From Onstottus_B sp049273855 (GTDB lineage: Bacteria > Acidobacteriota > Blastocatellia > UBA7656): a stretch of 14,653 nucleotides of DNA. The stretch covers positions 1 to 14,653 of the forward strand of contig JBASRN010000180.1 of the NCBI GenBank assembly GCA_049273855.1, in the 5' to 3' direction. This document shows positions 1 to 7,470 of the stretch, piece after piece. The number at the start of each line of letters is the position of its first letter. The stretch's first letter is position 1. Under the pieces are notes generated by a model. The model was not told the DNA's origin. It saw nothing but the letters and a program-made list of their open reading frames with translations, and did not search any database. A program made the translations under genes and the position numbers.

Positions 1-693
1 TTGTCAGCCTGCAGCAAAAGCGGATCAGACCATAACAGTAACGAGAAAGAATCCTCTCGGGCGGGCAATAAAGTCGCGCCCGAAGCTCCTGCACCGCTTC
101 AACCACCCAGCAAGAGCTTCCTCTACAACTTCGATAGCGAGGCTGCGGGGCAGTTGCCTGCCAGATTTCACGAGGCGCTGACCGGCCAGGGCGCAAAGGC
201 ACAATGGGTCGTCGAAGCTGATCCGTCAGCGCCGTCTCAGCCCAACGGGCTAGCACAGCTTTCGAACGACAAGACGGACTATCGCTTTCCTCTGGTGATC
301 GCGGACGATGGCTCCTTTCAAGACCTTGACCTCAGCGTTAAGTTCAAAGCAGTATCGGGCGCGGTCGATCGGGCTGCAGGTCTTGTTTTTCGGTTGAAGG
401 ATGCGAACAACTACTACATCGTTCGCGCCAACGCGCTCGAAGGAAATTACACCATATATCACGTCGTCGCAGGCAAGCGGCAACAATTTGCCGGAGCGAA
501 CTTCAAGATAGCTTCGGACGAGTGGCACGAGCTGCGCGTGGAATGCATCGGAAACAAGATCACTTGCTACTACGACGGTGAGAAGAAGATTGAATCAACC
601 GATGACACATTCAGAGAAGCAGGAAAGATCGGACTGTGGACTAAAGCCGATTCGGTTACATACTTCGATGACTTGCGGGTAACTGCGAAGTAA
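1..693 (+). CDS. Exported lipoprotein with concanavalin/LamG-like domain (5' partial)
   Basis: The gene is open at the left edge. The frame begins Leu-Ser-Ala-Cys (codon ttg read as Leu), a good lipobox, so the signal peptide start lies outside the window and the visible TTG is not the start. If so, the mature protein begins at the Cys of codon 4, is lipid-anchored, and has a polar Ser/Asn/Pro-rich linker to about residue 38. The rest (about 40-230) resembles the DUF1080/LamG-like beta-sandwich group: a Phe-Asp opening, LTGQG, a central NNYYIVRANALE segment, and the ending GLWTKADSVTYFDDL. No catalytic residues can be assigned; carbohydrate or ligand binding is inference. It is paralogous to the gene at 2801-3475, two genes downstream. 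The SOD gene follows after 26 bases, so the two are probably co-transcribed. Confidence 0.85.
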   Translation: MSACSKSGSDHNSNEKESSRAGNKVAPEAPAPLQPPSKSFLYNFDSEAAGQLPARFHEALTGQGAKAQWVVEADPSAPSQPNGLAQLSNDKTDYRFPLVIADDGSFQDLDLSVKFKAVSGAVDRAAGLVFRLKDANNYYIVRANALEGNYTIYHVVAGKRQQFAGANFKIASDEWHELRVECIGNKITCYYDGEKKIESTDDTFREAGKIGLWTKADSVTYFDDLRVTAK

Positions 694-719
694 ATCAAAG
701 CAGACCAAGGAGACAGGCG

Positions 720-1484
720 ATGTCGCAATTTACAAGGAGAGACGCAATCAAAGCGATCGTTGTTGGAGGCACTGGACTCGCGGTGACCAGTCTCGCCGCC
801 TCGGGAGAGGAGAGGACAACCGTCGTGGCTAACGATCAGCAAACTTCGGAGACAACTCAAGCGGCACGCGCCTTTCGCGGCCAGCATCAACCCAAGCCAT
901 TGCCGTTTGATCCGGCAAAGCTGAAAGGGTTATCGGAGAAGCTCATCCGCTCTCATCACGAGAACAACTACGGCGGCGCGGTCAAAGCCCTCAACGCAGT
1001 CGAACAAAGGCTCGACGCGATGATGAGGGACAAAGATCTGCCGCCTTATGTTTACGGCGACCTCAAACGTGAGGAACTGGCTCGCACCGGCTCGGTCGTG
1101 CTTCACGAACAGTACTTCGCCAACCTCGGGGGCGATGGCAAAGCAGGCGGCGCTGTGCTCGATCTGATCAAGCTGTGGTTTGGAAGCTACGAGCAGTGGG
1201 AGGCTGAATTCAAGCGCACCGCCAACGCGCTGGGAGGAGGTTCGGGATGGGCGATGCTCTCTTACAACGTCTACAGCGGCGAGGTGCACAACTACTGGGC
1301 ATGGGACCATATGCACAATGCGCCTATGGGCCGCCCGTTACTCGTCCTCGATATGTACGAGCATGCGTACCACATGGACTACGGTGCGGCGGCGGCGAAG
1401 TACGTTGATTCTTTTATGCAGAACGTCAAATGGGAAGAGGTCAACCGCCGGGCAGAAGCCGCGGTGAAGACAAGTCTTGTTTGA
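720..1484 (+). CDS. Tat-exported Fe/Mn-family superoxide dismutase, divergent active site
   Basis: This 254-residue protein should convert superoxide to oxygen and peroxide in the periplasm. The N-terminus has a twin-arginine signal (TRRDAIK at 5-11, then a hydrophobic stretch to about 27). The Fe/Mn SOD fold follows from about residue 58. The four metal ligands are present: H79 (in SHHENNYGG), H129 (LHEQYF), D211 and H215 (LDMYEHAYHMDYG). Several second-sphere positions differ from textbook enzymes. The gateway Tyr of Escherichia coli SodB aligns with Ala87, its preceding His with Asn83, the Trp after the second ligand is Phe133, and DVWEH is DMYEH. The region that carries Gln in MnSOD reads DHMHNAP. 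The start is supported by AAGGAG at 707-712. The gene lies in the ABC/ChrB_C run; chr operons elsewhere also carry a SOD gene. The family call is secure; metal choice and activity are not. Confidence 0.92.
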   Translation: MSQFTRRDAIKAIVVGGTGLAVTSLAASGEERTTVVANDQQTSETTQAARAFRGQHQPKPLPFDPAKLKGLSEKLIRSHHENNYGGAVKALNAVEQRLDAMMRDKDLPPYVYGDLKREELARTGSVVLHEQYFANLGGDGKAGGAVLDLIKLWFGSYEQWEAEFKRTANALGGGSGWAMLSYNVYSGEVHNYWAWDHMHNAPMGRPLLVLDMYEHAYHMDYGAAAAKYVDSFMQNVKWEEVNRRAEAAVKTSLV

Positions 1485-1505
1485 CTGTGAGGGAGGGGAC
1501 TAGGC

Positions 1506-2774
1506 ATGCGAAGACTGCTGACTCTGCTTTGGTTAGTGCTTTCTACAGCGGCTGCCAGCGCGCAACAAGCGGACGAGAGACTGCGTAACCTGGAACAGAA
1601 ACTCAATCAGGCTGCAGGTCATATCCAGCAGCTCAGTTCAATAGTTGAATCGCTGCGCTCCGACATCGCAAATCTGAAGAGCAAGGAGACCGAATCCACT
1701 TCTGCGGCAACCTCTCCGCGCAAGCCGGATAAAAAGTCAGCAGACGAGTTCAACGAGCGAATCATCGGGCCTCGGCTCGGCGCAAGCGAGCGGAGCCACC
1801 CGATAAAGCCAAAACCTGAGATGCTCATACAGACCAGGTACTCAGCCGCGCCTATTCGTGATTCTGCTTCAGAGTTCGAGCCAAACATCAGCCTCACACG
1901 AATCGAGAGCCGCTGGGCGGGGACATTATCTGACCGGCTGGGCGCGGGCCTGGAGATTCAGTTTCATCCAGCAATTGACGGAAGCCCCGAAGAGCTGGTC
2001 AACGACGCTTTTGTCGAATACTACATCAACGATCACGCGACGATTCGCGCCGGCCAGTTCGTCAAGCCTTTCGGATTCGACGTCCAGCAGTCGAGCGCCG
2101 TTCGTGAATCTCTCGAAAGAGGCATCTTCGCCGGCTACTTCTTTCCGGGCCAGCGCGATCGGGGCGTGATGTTCTTCGGTGATCTGGATTTTGTCGATAG
2201 CCGAGCGCTTAAGAACGTCCACTACTTTCTGGGCGCATTCAATGGGAATCGCTTTTTTGCGGACAATAACCGCCAGGTAAACGTCGTGGCTCGCGTGCGC
2301 AAGCTATTCGATCGTCCGCGCATGGCTGTCGGCGTTTCGCTCCAGGGGGGAAAGCAGATCTTGCCCGATGGCGTGAGCGGCGATGATGACGAGAATCTGC
2401 TTGGCGTGGACCTCCAGTACGCGGCTGGCCGGTTCGGATTTCGGGCGGAATTCGTCGCCGGGAACATGCCGTCGACTTTGCTTTCGATAACACCCGATTT
2501 TGCACCTGCATTTCGACCCGGCGCCCGGTCATCAGGGGGGAGCCTTTTCGCCACGTATCAAATTACACGCAAAGACAACATCTATGCCCGATACGATCAA
2601 TTCAACGGCGATCCGGTGATTGGGAAAAACGTCCGCGCGTTTAACGTCGGTTACTTCCGCCCGATTGGTGAGATTTCTCGCCTCGGTTTTGATTACCAGT
2701 TCAAGAACCGCCCGTCGTTCAACGACGACGCGGTCAATGGCAGGTTTCACATAACCTGGAACATAGAGTTTTGA
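1506..2774 (+). CDS. Outer-membrane porin, OprO/OprP (phosphate-selective porin O/P) family
   Basis: The 422-residue product has a Sec signal peptide (MRRLLTLLWLVLSTAAASA, likely cut before QQ). A predicted coiled coil follows at about 22-60 (heptad-like NLEQKLNQ, then IVESLRSDIANLKS), as is common in trimeric O/P porins. A polar linker leads into a beta-barrel from about residue 95. The barrel shows alternating strands, segments such as DHATIRAGQFVKPFGFD and YARYDQFNGDPVIGKN, and a C-terminal Phe (ITWNIEF), the usual signal for outer-membrane assembly. Members form anion-preferring channels for phosphate or polyphosphate; specificity here cannot be read from sequence. The start is supported by GGGAGGGG at 1491-1498. 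It follows the SOD gene by 21 bases, and its place in a transporter operon suggests it is the outer-membrane entry for the same cargo. Confidence 0.88.
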   Translation: MRRLLTLLWLVLSTAAASAQQADERLRNLEQKLNQAAGHIQQLSSIVESLRSDIANLKSKETESTSAATSPRKPDKKSADEFNERIIGPRLGASERSHPIKPKPEMLIQTRYSAAPIRDSASEFEPNISLTRIESRWAGTLSDRLGAGLEIQFHPAIDGSPEELVNDAFVEYYINDHATIRAGQFVKPFGFDVQQSSAVRESLERGIFAGYFFPGQRDRGVMFFGDLDFVDSRALKNVHYFLGAFNGNRFFADNNRQVNVVARVRKLFDRPRMAVGVSLQGGKQILPDGVSGDDDENLLGVDLQYAAGRFGFRAEFVAGNMPSTLLSITPDFAPAFRPGARSSGGSLFATYQITRKDNIYARYDQFNGDPVIGKNVRAFNVGYFRPIGEISRLGFDYQFKNRPSFNDDAVNGRFHITWNIEF

Positions 2775-2800
2775 GCCGCTGAGCGAAAGGAGCAAAGAAA

Positions 2801-3475
2801 ATGACAGTCAGAATATTGTTACGGGTCTGCATTGTTCTTCTTTTCGCGTCTGCAACCAACGCGCAGACGAAGACGATTACCTTCGATGATGATTCCGTGG
2901 GCAAACCGCCATCGGGTTTTTCCTTCGCTCTGACCGGTCAGGGCAAGCCCGGCGTCTGGGTGATTGCTAAAGACGACTCGTCCCCCGGACAGAAAAATGT
3001 TCTGGCCCAAACCGACCCGGACCCGACAGGATTCCGCTTTCCGGTCGCAGTCTTCGATGGACTCACCGCAACTGACGTTGACGTTAGCGTGAAGTTCAAG
3101 CCGATAAGCGGGAAGCAAGACCAGGGTGCCGGCATCGTGTGGCGCTACAAAGATAACAACAACTACTACATCGTTCGCGCCAACGCGCTAGAGAACAACG
3201 TGGTCCTGTACAAGCTTGAGAACGGAAAGCGCACCGACCTGCCGCTTAAGGGCGAGGGCCGCACCTACGGAAAGAAAGAGACAGTTCCGTCTGGTCAATG
3301 GGGCACTCTCCGAGTCGTGGCCAAGGGAAATCTGTTCGAGGTGTACCACGATGGTAAGAAGCTGTACGAAGTGGAAGACGACACGTTCAAAGATGGAGGC
3401 AAAGTCGGCGTTTGGACGAAAGCCGATTCGGTGATCTACTTCGATGGTCTGACGATCAACGTGCTTCGGCAGTGA
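2801..3475 (+). CDS. Secreted concanavalin/LamG-like domain protein, paralogue of the first gene
   Basis: The 224-residue product has a Sec signal (MTVRILLRVCIVLLFASATNA, probable cut after NA) and no lipobox, so it should be soluble in the periplasm. The mature part aligns over its whole length with the gene at 1-693: TFDDDSVG against NFDSEAAG, shared LTGQG, SVKFK, NNYYIVRANALE and DDTF, and matching ends (GVWTKADSVIYFDGL against GLWTKADSVTYFDDL). It has a short insert near residues 145-165 (KGEGRTYGKKETV) that the paralogue lacks. AAAGGAG at 2786-2792 supports the start, 26 bases after the porin stop. No enzymatic motif is seen. A binding or accessory role to the porin or binding protein is inferred from context only. 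Confidence 0.85.
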   Translation: MTVRILLRVCIVLLFASATNAQTKTITFDDDSVGKPPSGFSFALTGQGKPGVWVIAKDDSSPGQKNVLAQTDPDPTGFRFPVAVFDGLTATDVDVSVKFKPISGKQDQGAGIVWRYKDNNNYYIVRANALENNVVLYKLENGKRTDLPLKGEGRTYGKKETVPSGQWGTLRVVAKGNLFEVYHDGKKLYEVEDDTFKDGGKVGVWTKADSVIYFDGLTINVLRQ

Positions 3476-3543
3476 CCGGCGGTTCACTAACTTTGATGAG
3501 TGGCAAGCGAAAACTCGAACTCTGAACATCAAGTAGATCGGTT

Positions 3544-3548
3544 GGAGG
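3544..3548 (+). promoter_or_regulatory. Ribosome binding site deciding the start of the binding-protein gene
   Basis: GGAGG lies 11 bases before the ATG at 3560. The longer frame starting with GTG at 3500 has no comparable site and would put about 20 polar residues in front of the signal peptide. The ATG at 3560 is therefore preferred. Confidence 0.65.
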
Positions 3549-3559
3549 CGAGCAAGCTT

Positions 3560-4612
3560 ATGTCTGACAGTAAGAGAAAACGCGTCTCAGTAGCGCTGAT
3601 CCTTACTATAGCGTTGCTATCGGCGTCGTGCGGGCGAAAACTCCAGGGTACAATCTCCGTCGATGAAGGACCTGGTGAAGTAACGGTATATGTCTCGACC
3701 GACCGGGTCTTCTCCGAGCCAGTCCTGCAAGCTTTCCAACGGCAGACCGGCATCAAAGTCAACGCCGTCTACGACACCGAAGAAACAAAAAGCACCGGCC
3801 TCGCAAACAGACTGCTCGCGGAGAAAAACAACCCGCAAGCCGATGTCTTTTGGTCGAACGAGCCGGTGCGCACGCTTGTGCTTAAGAATCGAGGCGTGCT
3901 TGCTCCTTACAAATCCCCGAGCGCCGAGGGCATCCCCATTACCTTCAAAGACCCCGATGGTTACTGGACAGGCTTTTCAGCACGCCTCCGCGTGATCGTC
4001 TACAACACCAAACTTGTCAAACCGGAAGAGGCTCCAAGGTCGGTGTTCGATCTCGCCCATCCGAAGTGGAAAGGCCAGGTTGCGATTGCGGACCCGCGCT
4101 TCGGCACAACCTCGTTTCACGTTGCGGCGATCTACGCCGAGCTTGGCGACGAGCGAGCGGACGAGTTTTTCCGAAAGCTGAAGGCCAACGACATCAAGAT
4201 CGTAGCCGCAAATTCGGTTGTGCTCGATGCAGTTGCGCGAGGCGAACTCAAGGCCGGACTCACCGATACCGACGATGTAAACGTGGCGCTCGAAGCCAAG
4301 CGGCCTGTAGCGATGGTACTGCCCGACAATGACGGGATAGGAGTGCCGGTGATGCCAAGCATGGTCTCATTGATCGCCGGCGCGCCACGCTCAGAAGCAG
4401 GCAAAAGGCTTATCGACTATCTGCTCTCGCCCGAAGTCGAGAAACTTCTAGCCGAGTCAGAGGCGGTACAGATCCCGCTACATAACGGAGTCGAAGGCCC
4501 GAAAAACATTCCGCCAATCACGTCCTTCAAGCCAATGACCCTGGACTACGGCAAGTCGGCCGCGCGAGTGGAGGACGTTACTCGCCGCCTTCAGACTATT
4601 CTTGGACTGTAG
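3560..4612 (+). CDS. ABC importer substrate-binding lipoprotein, ferric/AfuA-like class without the di-tyrosine motif
   Basis: From the ATG at 3560 the product has 350 residues: a positive N-terminus, a hydrophobic stretch (SVALILTIALLSASC) and a Cys that could be lipidated (-3 is Ser, so the lipobox is weak). The mature protein has the two-lobe layout of iron(III)-type binding proteins (SBP_bac_6/11/13 group): VTVYVSTDRVF, ADVFWSNEP, the hinge-region segment FDLAHPKWKGQVAIADPRFGTT, and a late PVMPSMVSLIAGAPR. Ferric binders of the FbpA/FutA type carry adjacent tyrosines in the segment that here reads KAGLTDTDDVNVA. The acidic TDTDD replaces them, and the early His/Glu ligand region reads STDRVF. 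Cargo is therefore uncertain. The permease gene follows after 15 bases and the ATPase is two genes further on, making a complete importer. Confidence 0.88.
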   Translation: MSDSKRKRVSVALILTIALLSASCGRKLQGTISVDEGPGEVTVYVSTDRVFSEPVLQAFQRQTGIKVNAVYDTEETKSTGLANRLLAEKNNPQADVFWSNEPVRTLVLKNRGVLAPYKSPSAEGIPITFKDPDGYWTGFSARLRVIVYNTKLVKPEEAPRSVFDLAHPKWKGQVAIADPRFGTTSFHVAAIYAELGDERADEFFRKLKANDIKIVAANSVVLDAVARGELKAGLTDTDDVNVALEAKRPVAMVLPDNDGIGVPVMPSMVSLIAGAPRSEAGKRLIDYLLSPEVEKLLAESEAVQIPLHNGVEGPKNIPPITSFKPMTLDYGKSAARVEDVTRRLQTILGL

Positions 4613-4627
4613 TCGAGCCACAACGGG

Positions 4628-6253
4628 ATGAGCACAGCCACCGCGACAGCCACGATACGACGCCCGCCTGCGCTGCTGTCAGCGAAGACGATGGCACTTG
4701 GCGTTGCAGGCGTTTTGTTCGTAGCGATATGCGTGTTGCCGTTGATCTACATGCTGACCGTGTCGTTTACCGGCATCGACGGCGGCTTCACGTTCGACAG
4801 CTACGGCCGGCTCCTAACCGATGCGCGGCAGCGCGAGCTTCTTATGAATAGTGCGTCGCTAGGCGCGGCAACTGCGTTTGTGGCCACGATTGTTGGCGCG
4901 CCTCTCGGACTGCTCTTGGCTCGTGTCGATTTGCCCGCGAAGAGTTGGCTGAGGCTTGCGCTGATCATTCCGCTAGTTCTGCCAACTCATGTTCTGGGAC
5001 TTGCATGGATCTATATCAGCGGTTCGACGGGCATTGCAGCGCACTTGCTAGGCAGAGATCTACTGTCAGATTCGACCTACTCACTCGCCGGTGCTGTCGC
5101 CGTGCTCAGCATTGGTTTCTTCCCGCTGGCGATGCTTGCGACCGAAGCAGCGGCGCGGCGGGTGGACGGTCGTTTAGAAGAAGCCGGATTGCTGGTCGCG
5201 ACACCGCGTCGAGTATTCAGGCGAATCACGCTGCCTCTGATCGCGCCAGGGGTCGCTTCGGCAGCGCTCGTGATCTTCGTGCTTGCTCTTTCGGAGTTCG
5301 GACTGCCCGGCTTGTTGCGGGTGCGAGTGTTTACGACGGAGGTATTCACTGCGTTTGCCGCGCAGTATGACTTTGGCCGGGCGACAGCTTTGTCTACGCC
5401 TCTACTGCTTATTGCTCTAATCGCGGCAGTAGCGCTCAAGCTGACGATCGGAGACCGGCTGCTCATGACACGGCGCAGCATGCACCCGGGTCTTATTTTC
5501 AACATGGGTCGCTGGCGCGCGCCCGCGCTCATTCTGATAGGAATCGTGCTCGCGCTGTCTGCGCTGTTGCCATTGAGCGCGTTAGCGTTGGAAGCGCAAG
5601 GCGTCGGACCGATCGTGGGCGCAGTGCAGGCTTCGGGTAGCGCAATCACGAATAGCATTGTGCTCTCGCTGTGCGGCGCTGTTTTGTCGGTAACGCTGGG
5701 ACTTCTTCTCGGCTATAGCCGAGCGCGAGCCCGAACACGTCTGGGAAGGTTGGCGGATCTTGTCTTTATCGTCCTCTTCGCCGCGCCAAGCACGGTCATC
5801 GGAGTGGGTTTGATCGGGCTCTGGAATCGACATGGTCCACTGGGCGAAGTGTACCGTAGTCCCCTCATCATTGTAATCGCGTACCTGGCGCGGGTTGTGC
5901 CGGTCGCCGCGCTGATTCTCGCGGCGGCAACGCGTCAAGTGCCGGTATCGCTAGAGGAAGCCGCCGAAGTAGCGGGCGCAAGCTGGCCCCGCGCCTTTGC
6001 GCGCATCGTATTTCCCCAAATAACTGCCGCCGCAGCTGCGGCGCTTGTAGTGTCGTTCATCTTCGCGTTTGGCGAGCTTGGTGCCACGGTGCTTGTCGCG
6101 CCGCCAGGAGAATCAACTCTGCCGGTGCGCGTTTATACCTTGATCGCAAACGCGCCTTCGAGTCAGGTCGCCTCGCTGGCGCTGATGCAAGCCTCCATTG
6201 TGTTGGTGCCGCTCATTGTGTTCGGTTGGTTCGCGCGCGACAAAAAGTTCTAA
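4628..6253 (+). CDS. ABC importer permease, double-length FbpB-like (two BPD_transp_1 domains)
   Basis: The 541-residue integral membrane protein is a tandem fusion of two permease halves, the usual form in the ferric-type importer class. About twelve hydrophobic segments are visible, the first at about residues 22-46. Each half carries a cytoplasmic EAA loop that contacts the ATPase: EEAGLLVATPRRVFRRITLP near residue 183 and EEAAEVAGASWPRAFARIVF near residue 442. The second half begins at about residue 295. Length and order match FbpB/AfuB proteins. There is no strong ribosome site before the ATG, only 15 bases after the binding-protein stop, so translation may be coupled. The cognate ATPase is separated from it by the ChrB_C gene, which is unusual. 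Confidence 0.9.
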   Translation: MSTATATATIRRPPALLSAKTMALGVAGVLFVAICVLPLIYMLTVSFTGIDGGFTFDSYGRLLTDARQRELLMNSASLGAATAFVATIVGAPLGLLLARVDLPAKSWLRLALIIPLVLPTHVLGLAWIYISGSTGIAAHLLGRDLLSDSTYSLAGAVAVLSIGFFPLAMLATEAAARRVDGRLEEAGLLVATPRRVFRRITLPLIAPGVASAALVIFVLALSEFGLPGLLRVRVFTTEVFTAFAAQYDFGRATALSTPLLLIALIAAVALKLTIGDRLLMTRRSMHPGLIFNMGRWRAPALILIGIVLALSALLPLSALALEAQGVGPIVGAVQASGSAITNSIVLSLCGAVLSVTLGLLLGYSRARARTRLGRLADLVFIVLFAAPSTVIGVGLIGLWNRHGPLGEVYRSPLIIVIAYLARVVPVAALILAAATRQVPVSLEEAAEVAGASWPRAFARIVFPQITAAAAAALVVSFIFAFGELGATVLVAPPGESTLPVRVYTLIANAPSSQVASLALMQASIVLVPLIVFGWFARDKKF

Positions 6254-6281
6254 AAAGGCGCGTGCTTAAAAGGAGAGTGTT

Positions 6282-6740
6282 ATGAAATGGATTACCCGAG
6301 AGCGAGTCAAAGTGGACCGCGTAGCTTGTCCCTGGCTCATCAAGAGGTTCATTGATCCCCAGGCGGAATTCATCTTTGTGCCGGGCGACTCGGTGATGTC
6401 GGTAGCTGAACGCGAAGGGGCGATTCCGTTCGACCTACCGGGTGTCGAGCTTGGCCATCACGATGGCAAGTCCAGCTTTGAAGCCATGGTCCGCAAGTAT
6501 CAAATCGAAGACCCGGCTATTAGCTTATTGGCGGAGATCGTTCACGGCGCGGATGTAGCGCAGGACCTGTACGGACGTGCAGAGGCGCCTGGACTGAAGG
6601 CGATTGCCGAGGGGTTTCGCCATCTCGGCTTCAAGGATGACCACGAAATCCTTGCCCACGAGTTCATCGTCTACGACGCGCTCTATGCTTATTGTCAGCG
6701 GCAGGTGGCGAACAACAAAGGCGACGCTGCGGCCAACTAA
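6282..6740 (+). CDS. Stand-alone ChrB C-terminal (chromate-resistance) domain protein
   Basis: The 152-residue product covers essentially a whole ChrB_C domain (the Pfam chromate resistance domain). Features are KVDRVACPWLIKRFIDPQA near residue 10, FVPGDSV, GAIPFDLPGVELGHHDGKSS near 45-65, LAEIVHGADV near 88, and a C-terminal HEFIVYDALYAYCQ. The conserved Cys (ACPW), the GHHDGKSSFE segment and HGAD are likely functional positions. There is no N-terminal ChrB regulatory domain, signal peptide or membrane segment, so it should be cytoplasmic. In chr operons full-length ChrB senses chromate and controls chrA; the biochemical job of the isolated C domain is not established. A strong AAAAGGAG (6268-6275) supports the start. 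It ends 4 bases before the ATPase start, so it is bound into the importer operon. Confidence 0.9.
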   Translation: MKWITRERVKVDRVACPWLIKRFIDPQAEFIFVPGDSVMSVAEREGAIPFDLPGVELGHHDGKSSFEAMVRKYQIEDPAISLLAEIVHGADVAQDLYGRAEAPGLKAIAEGFRHLGFKDDHEILAHEFIVYDALYAYCQRQVANNKGDAAAN

Positions 6741-6744
6741 ACCG

Positions 6745-7455
6745 ATGACCGAGCTGTTCCTCAGGGTGGCTGATTTAACGATGCGGTTTGGTGATCGCAC
6801 GGTGGTAGACCGTGCATCACTGGAAGCCGGCGAAGGCGAGATCGTAGCGCTGCTTGGCGCAAGCGGTTGTGGCAAGACTACGTTGCTGCGGTTGATAGCC
6901 GGCCTGGAGACGCCGGAACAAGGTGAGCTATGGATTGCCGGAGAGCAAGTCGCCGCAGGGGGTCGCAACCTTGTGCCTGCGCGCCACAGAGGAATCGGCT
7001 TCGTGTTTCAGGACCTGGCCTTGTGGCCCCACTTGACCGTTGCCGGAAACCTGGCCTTTGTTCTCGCATCGGCGCGAGTCCCGAAATCCGAACGGGGTAA
7101 ACGTATCGAAGAGATGCTGAGGCTGACGCGCATAGAAAGCCACGCGAACGATTACCCCGCGAAGCTGTCGGGCGGCGAGCAGCAGCGAGCCGCGCTTGCG
7201 CGCGCACTCGTCGGTCGCCCTCGTCTGCTGTTACTCGATGAGCCACTCTCAAGCCTCGATGCCGATTTGAAGGCAGAACTGCTGGACGAGCTTGAACGGC
7301 TGCAGCGATCGCTCGCGATCACCACGGTTTACGTAACCCACGATCGGGCTGAGGCAAGGGCGCTTGCCCATCGTGTGGTGCTGATGGCCCGCGGGCGCGT
7401 TGAAGCTGCAAGCTCGCTCGACGCGACGGCCCAACAAGTAGCCGAAAAAGACTAG
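6745..7455 (+). CDS. ABC importer ATP-binding protein, FbpC-like, short form
   Basis: Starting at the ATG at 6745 the protein has 236 residues. A longer frame from 6604 would overlap the ChrB_C gene and add 47 residues of out-of-frame sequence with no family resemblance, so it is rejected. All nucleotide-binding motifs are present in order: Walker A GASGCGKTT (about 37), Q-loop FVFQDLALWPHLTV (about 88), signature LSGGEQQRAALARAL (about 142), Walker B LLLLDEPLSSLD, and H-loop VYVTHDRAEA. It ends soon after the H-loop (VVLMARGRVE) and lacks the C-terminal regulatory beta-barrel that FbpC- and MalK-type subunits have, so feedback gating through that domain is not expected. With no clear ribosome site and a 4-base gap, it is probably coupled to ChrB_C translation. 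It is the last gene of the + strand run and ends with two adjacent TAG codons. Confidence 0.92.
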   Translation: MTELFLRVADLTMRFGDRTVVDRASLEAGEGEIVALLGASGCGKTTLLRLIAGLETPEQGELWIAGEQVAAGGRNLVPARHRGIGFVFQDLALWPHLTVAGNLAFVLASARVPKSERGKRIEEMLRLTRIESHANDYPAKLSGGEQQRAALARALVGRPRLLLLDEPLSSLDADLKAELLDELERLQRSLAITTVYVTHDRAEARALAHRVVLMARGRVEAASSLDATAQQVAEKD

Positions 7456-7470
7456 TAGTCGGCAGTCCCC

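Noticed and set aside
1..3. TTG as the start codon of the first gene
   Set aside because: The codon is the Leu of a Leu-Ser-Ala-Cys lipobox, so the true start with its signal peptide must lie upstream of the window.
3500..3559. GTG-initiated extension of the binding-protein gene
   Set aside because: It adds 20 polar residues before a normal signal peptide and lacks a ribosome site; the ATG at 3560 has GGAGG upstream.
5077..5658. 193-codon minus strand frame opposite the permease
   Set aside because: Low-complexity Ser/Ala/Arg composition with no domain; a shadow of the permease gene.
6604..6744. N-terminal extension of the ABC ATPase frame
   Set aside because: It overlaps the well-supported ChrB_C gene in another frame and has no resemblance to ABC ATPases; the ATG at 6745 starts the conserved protein.
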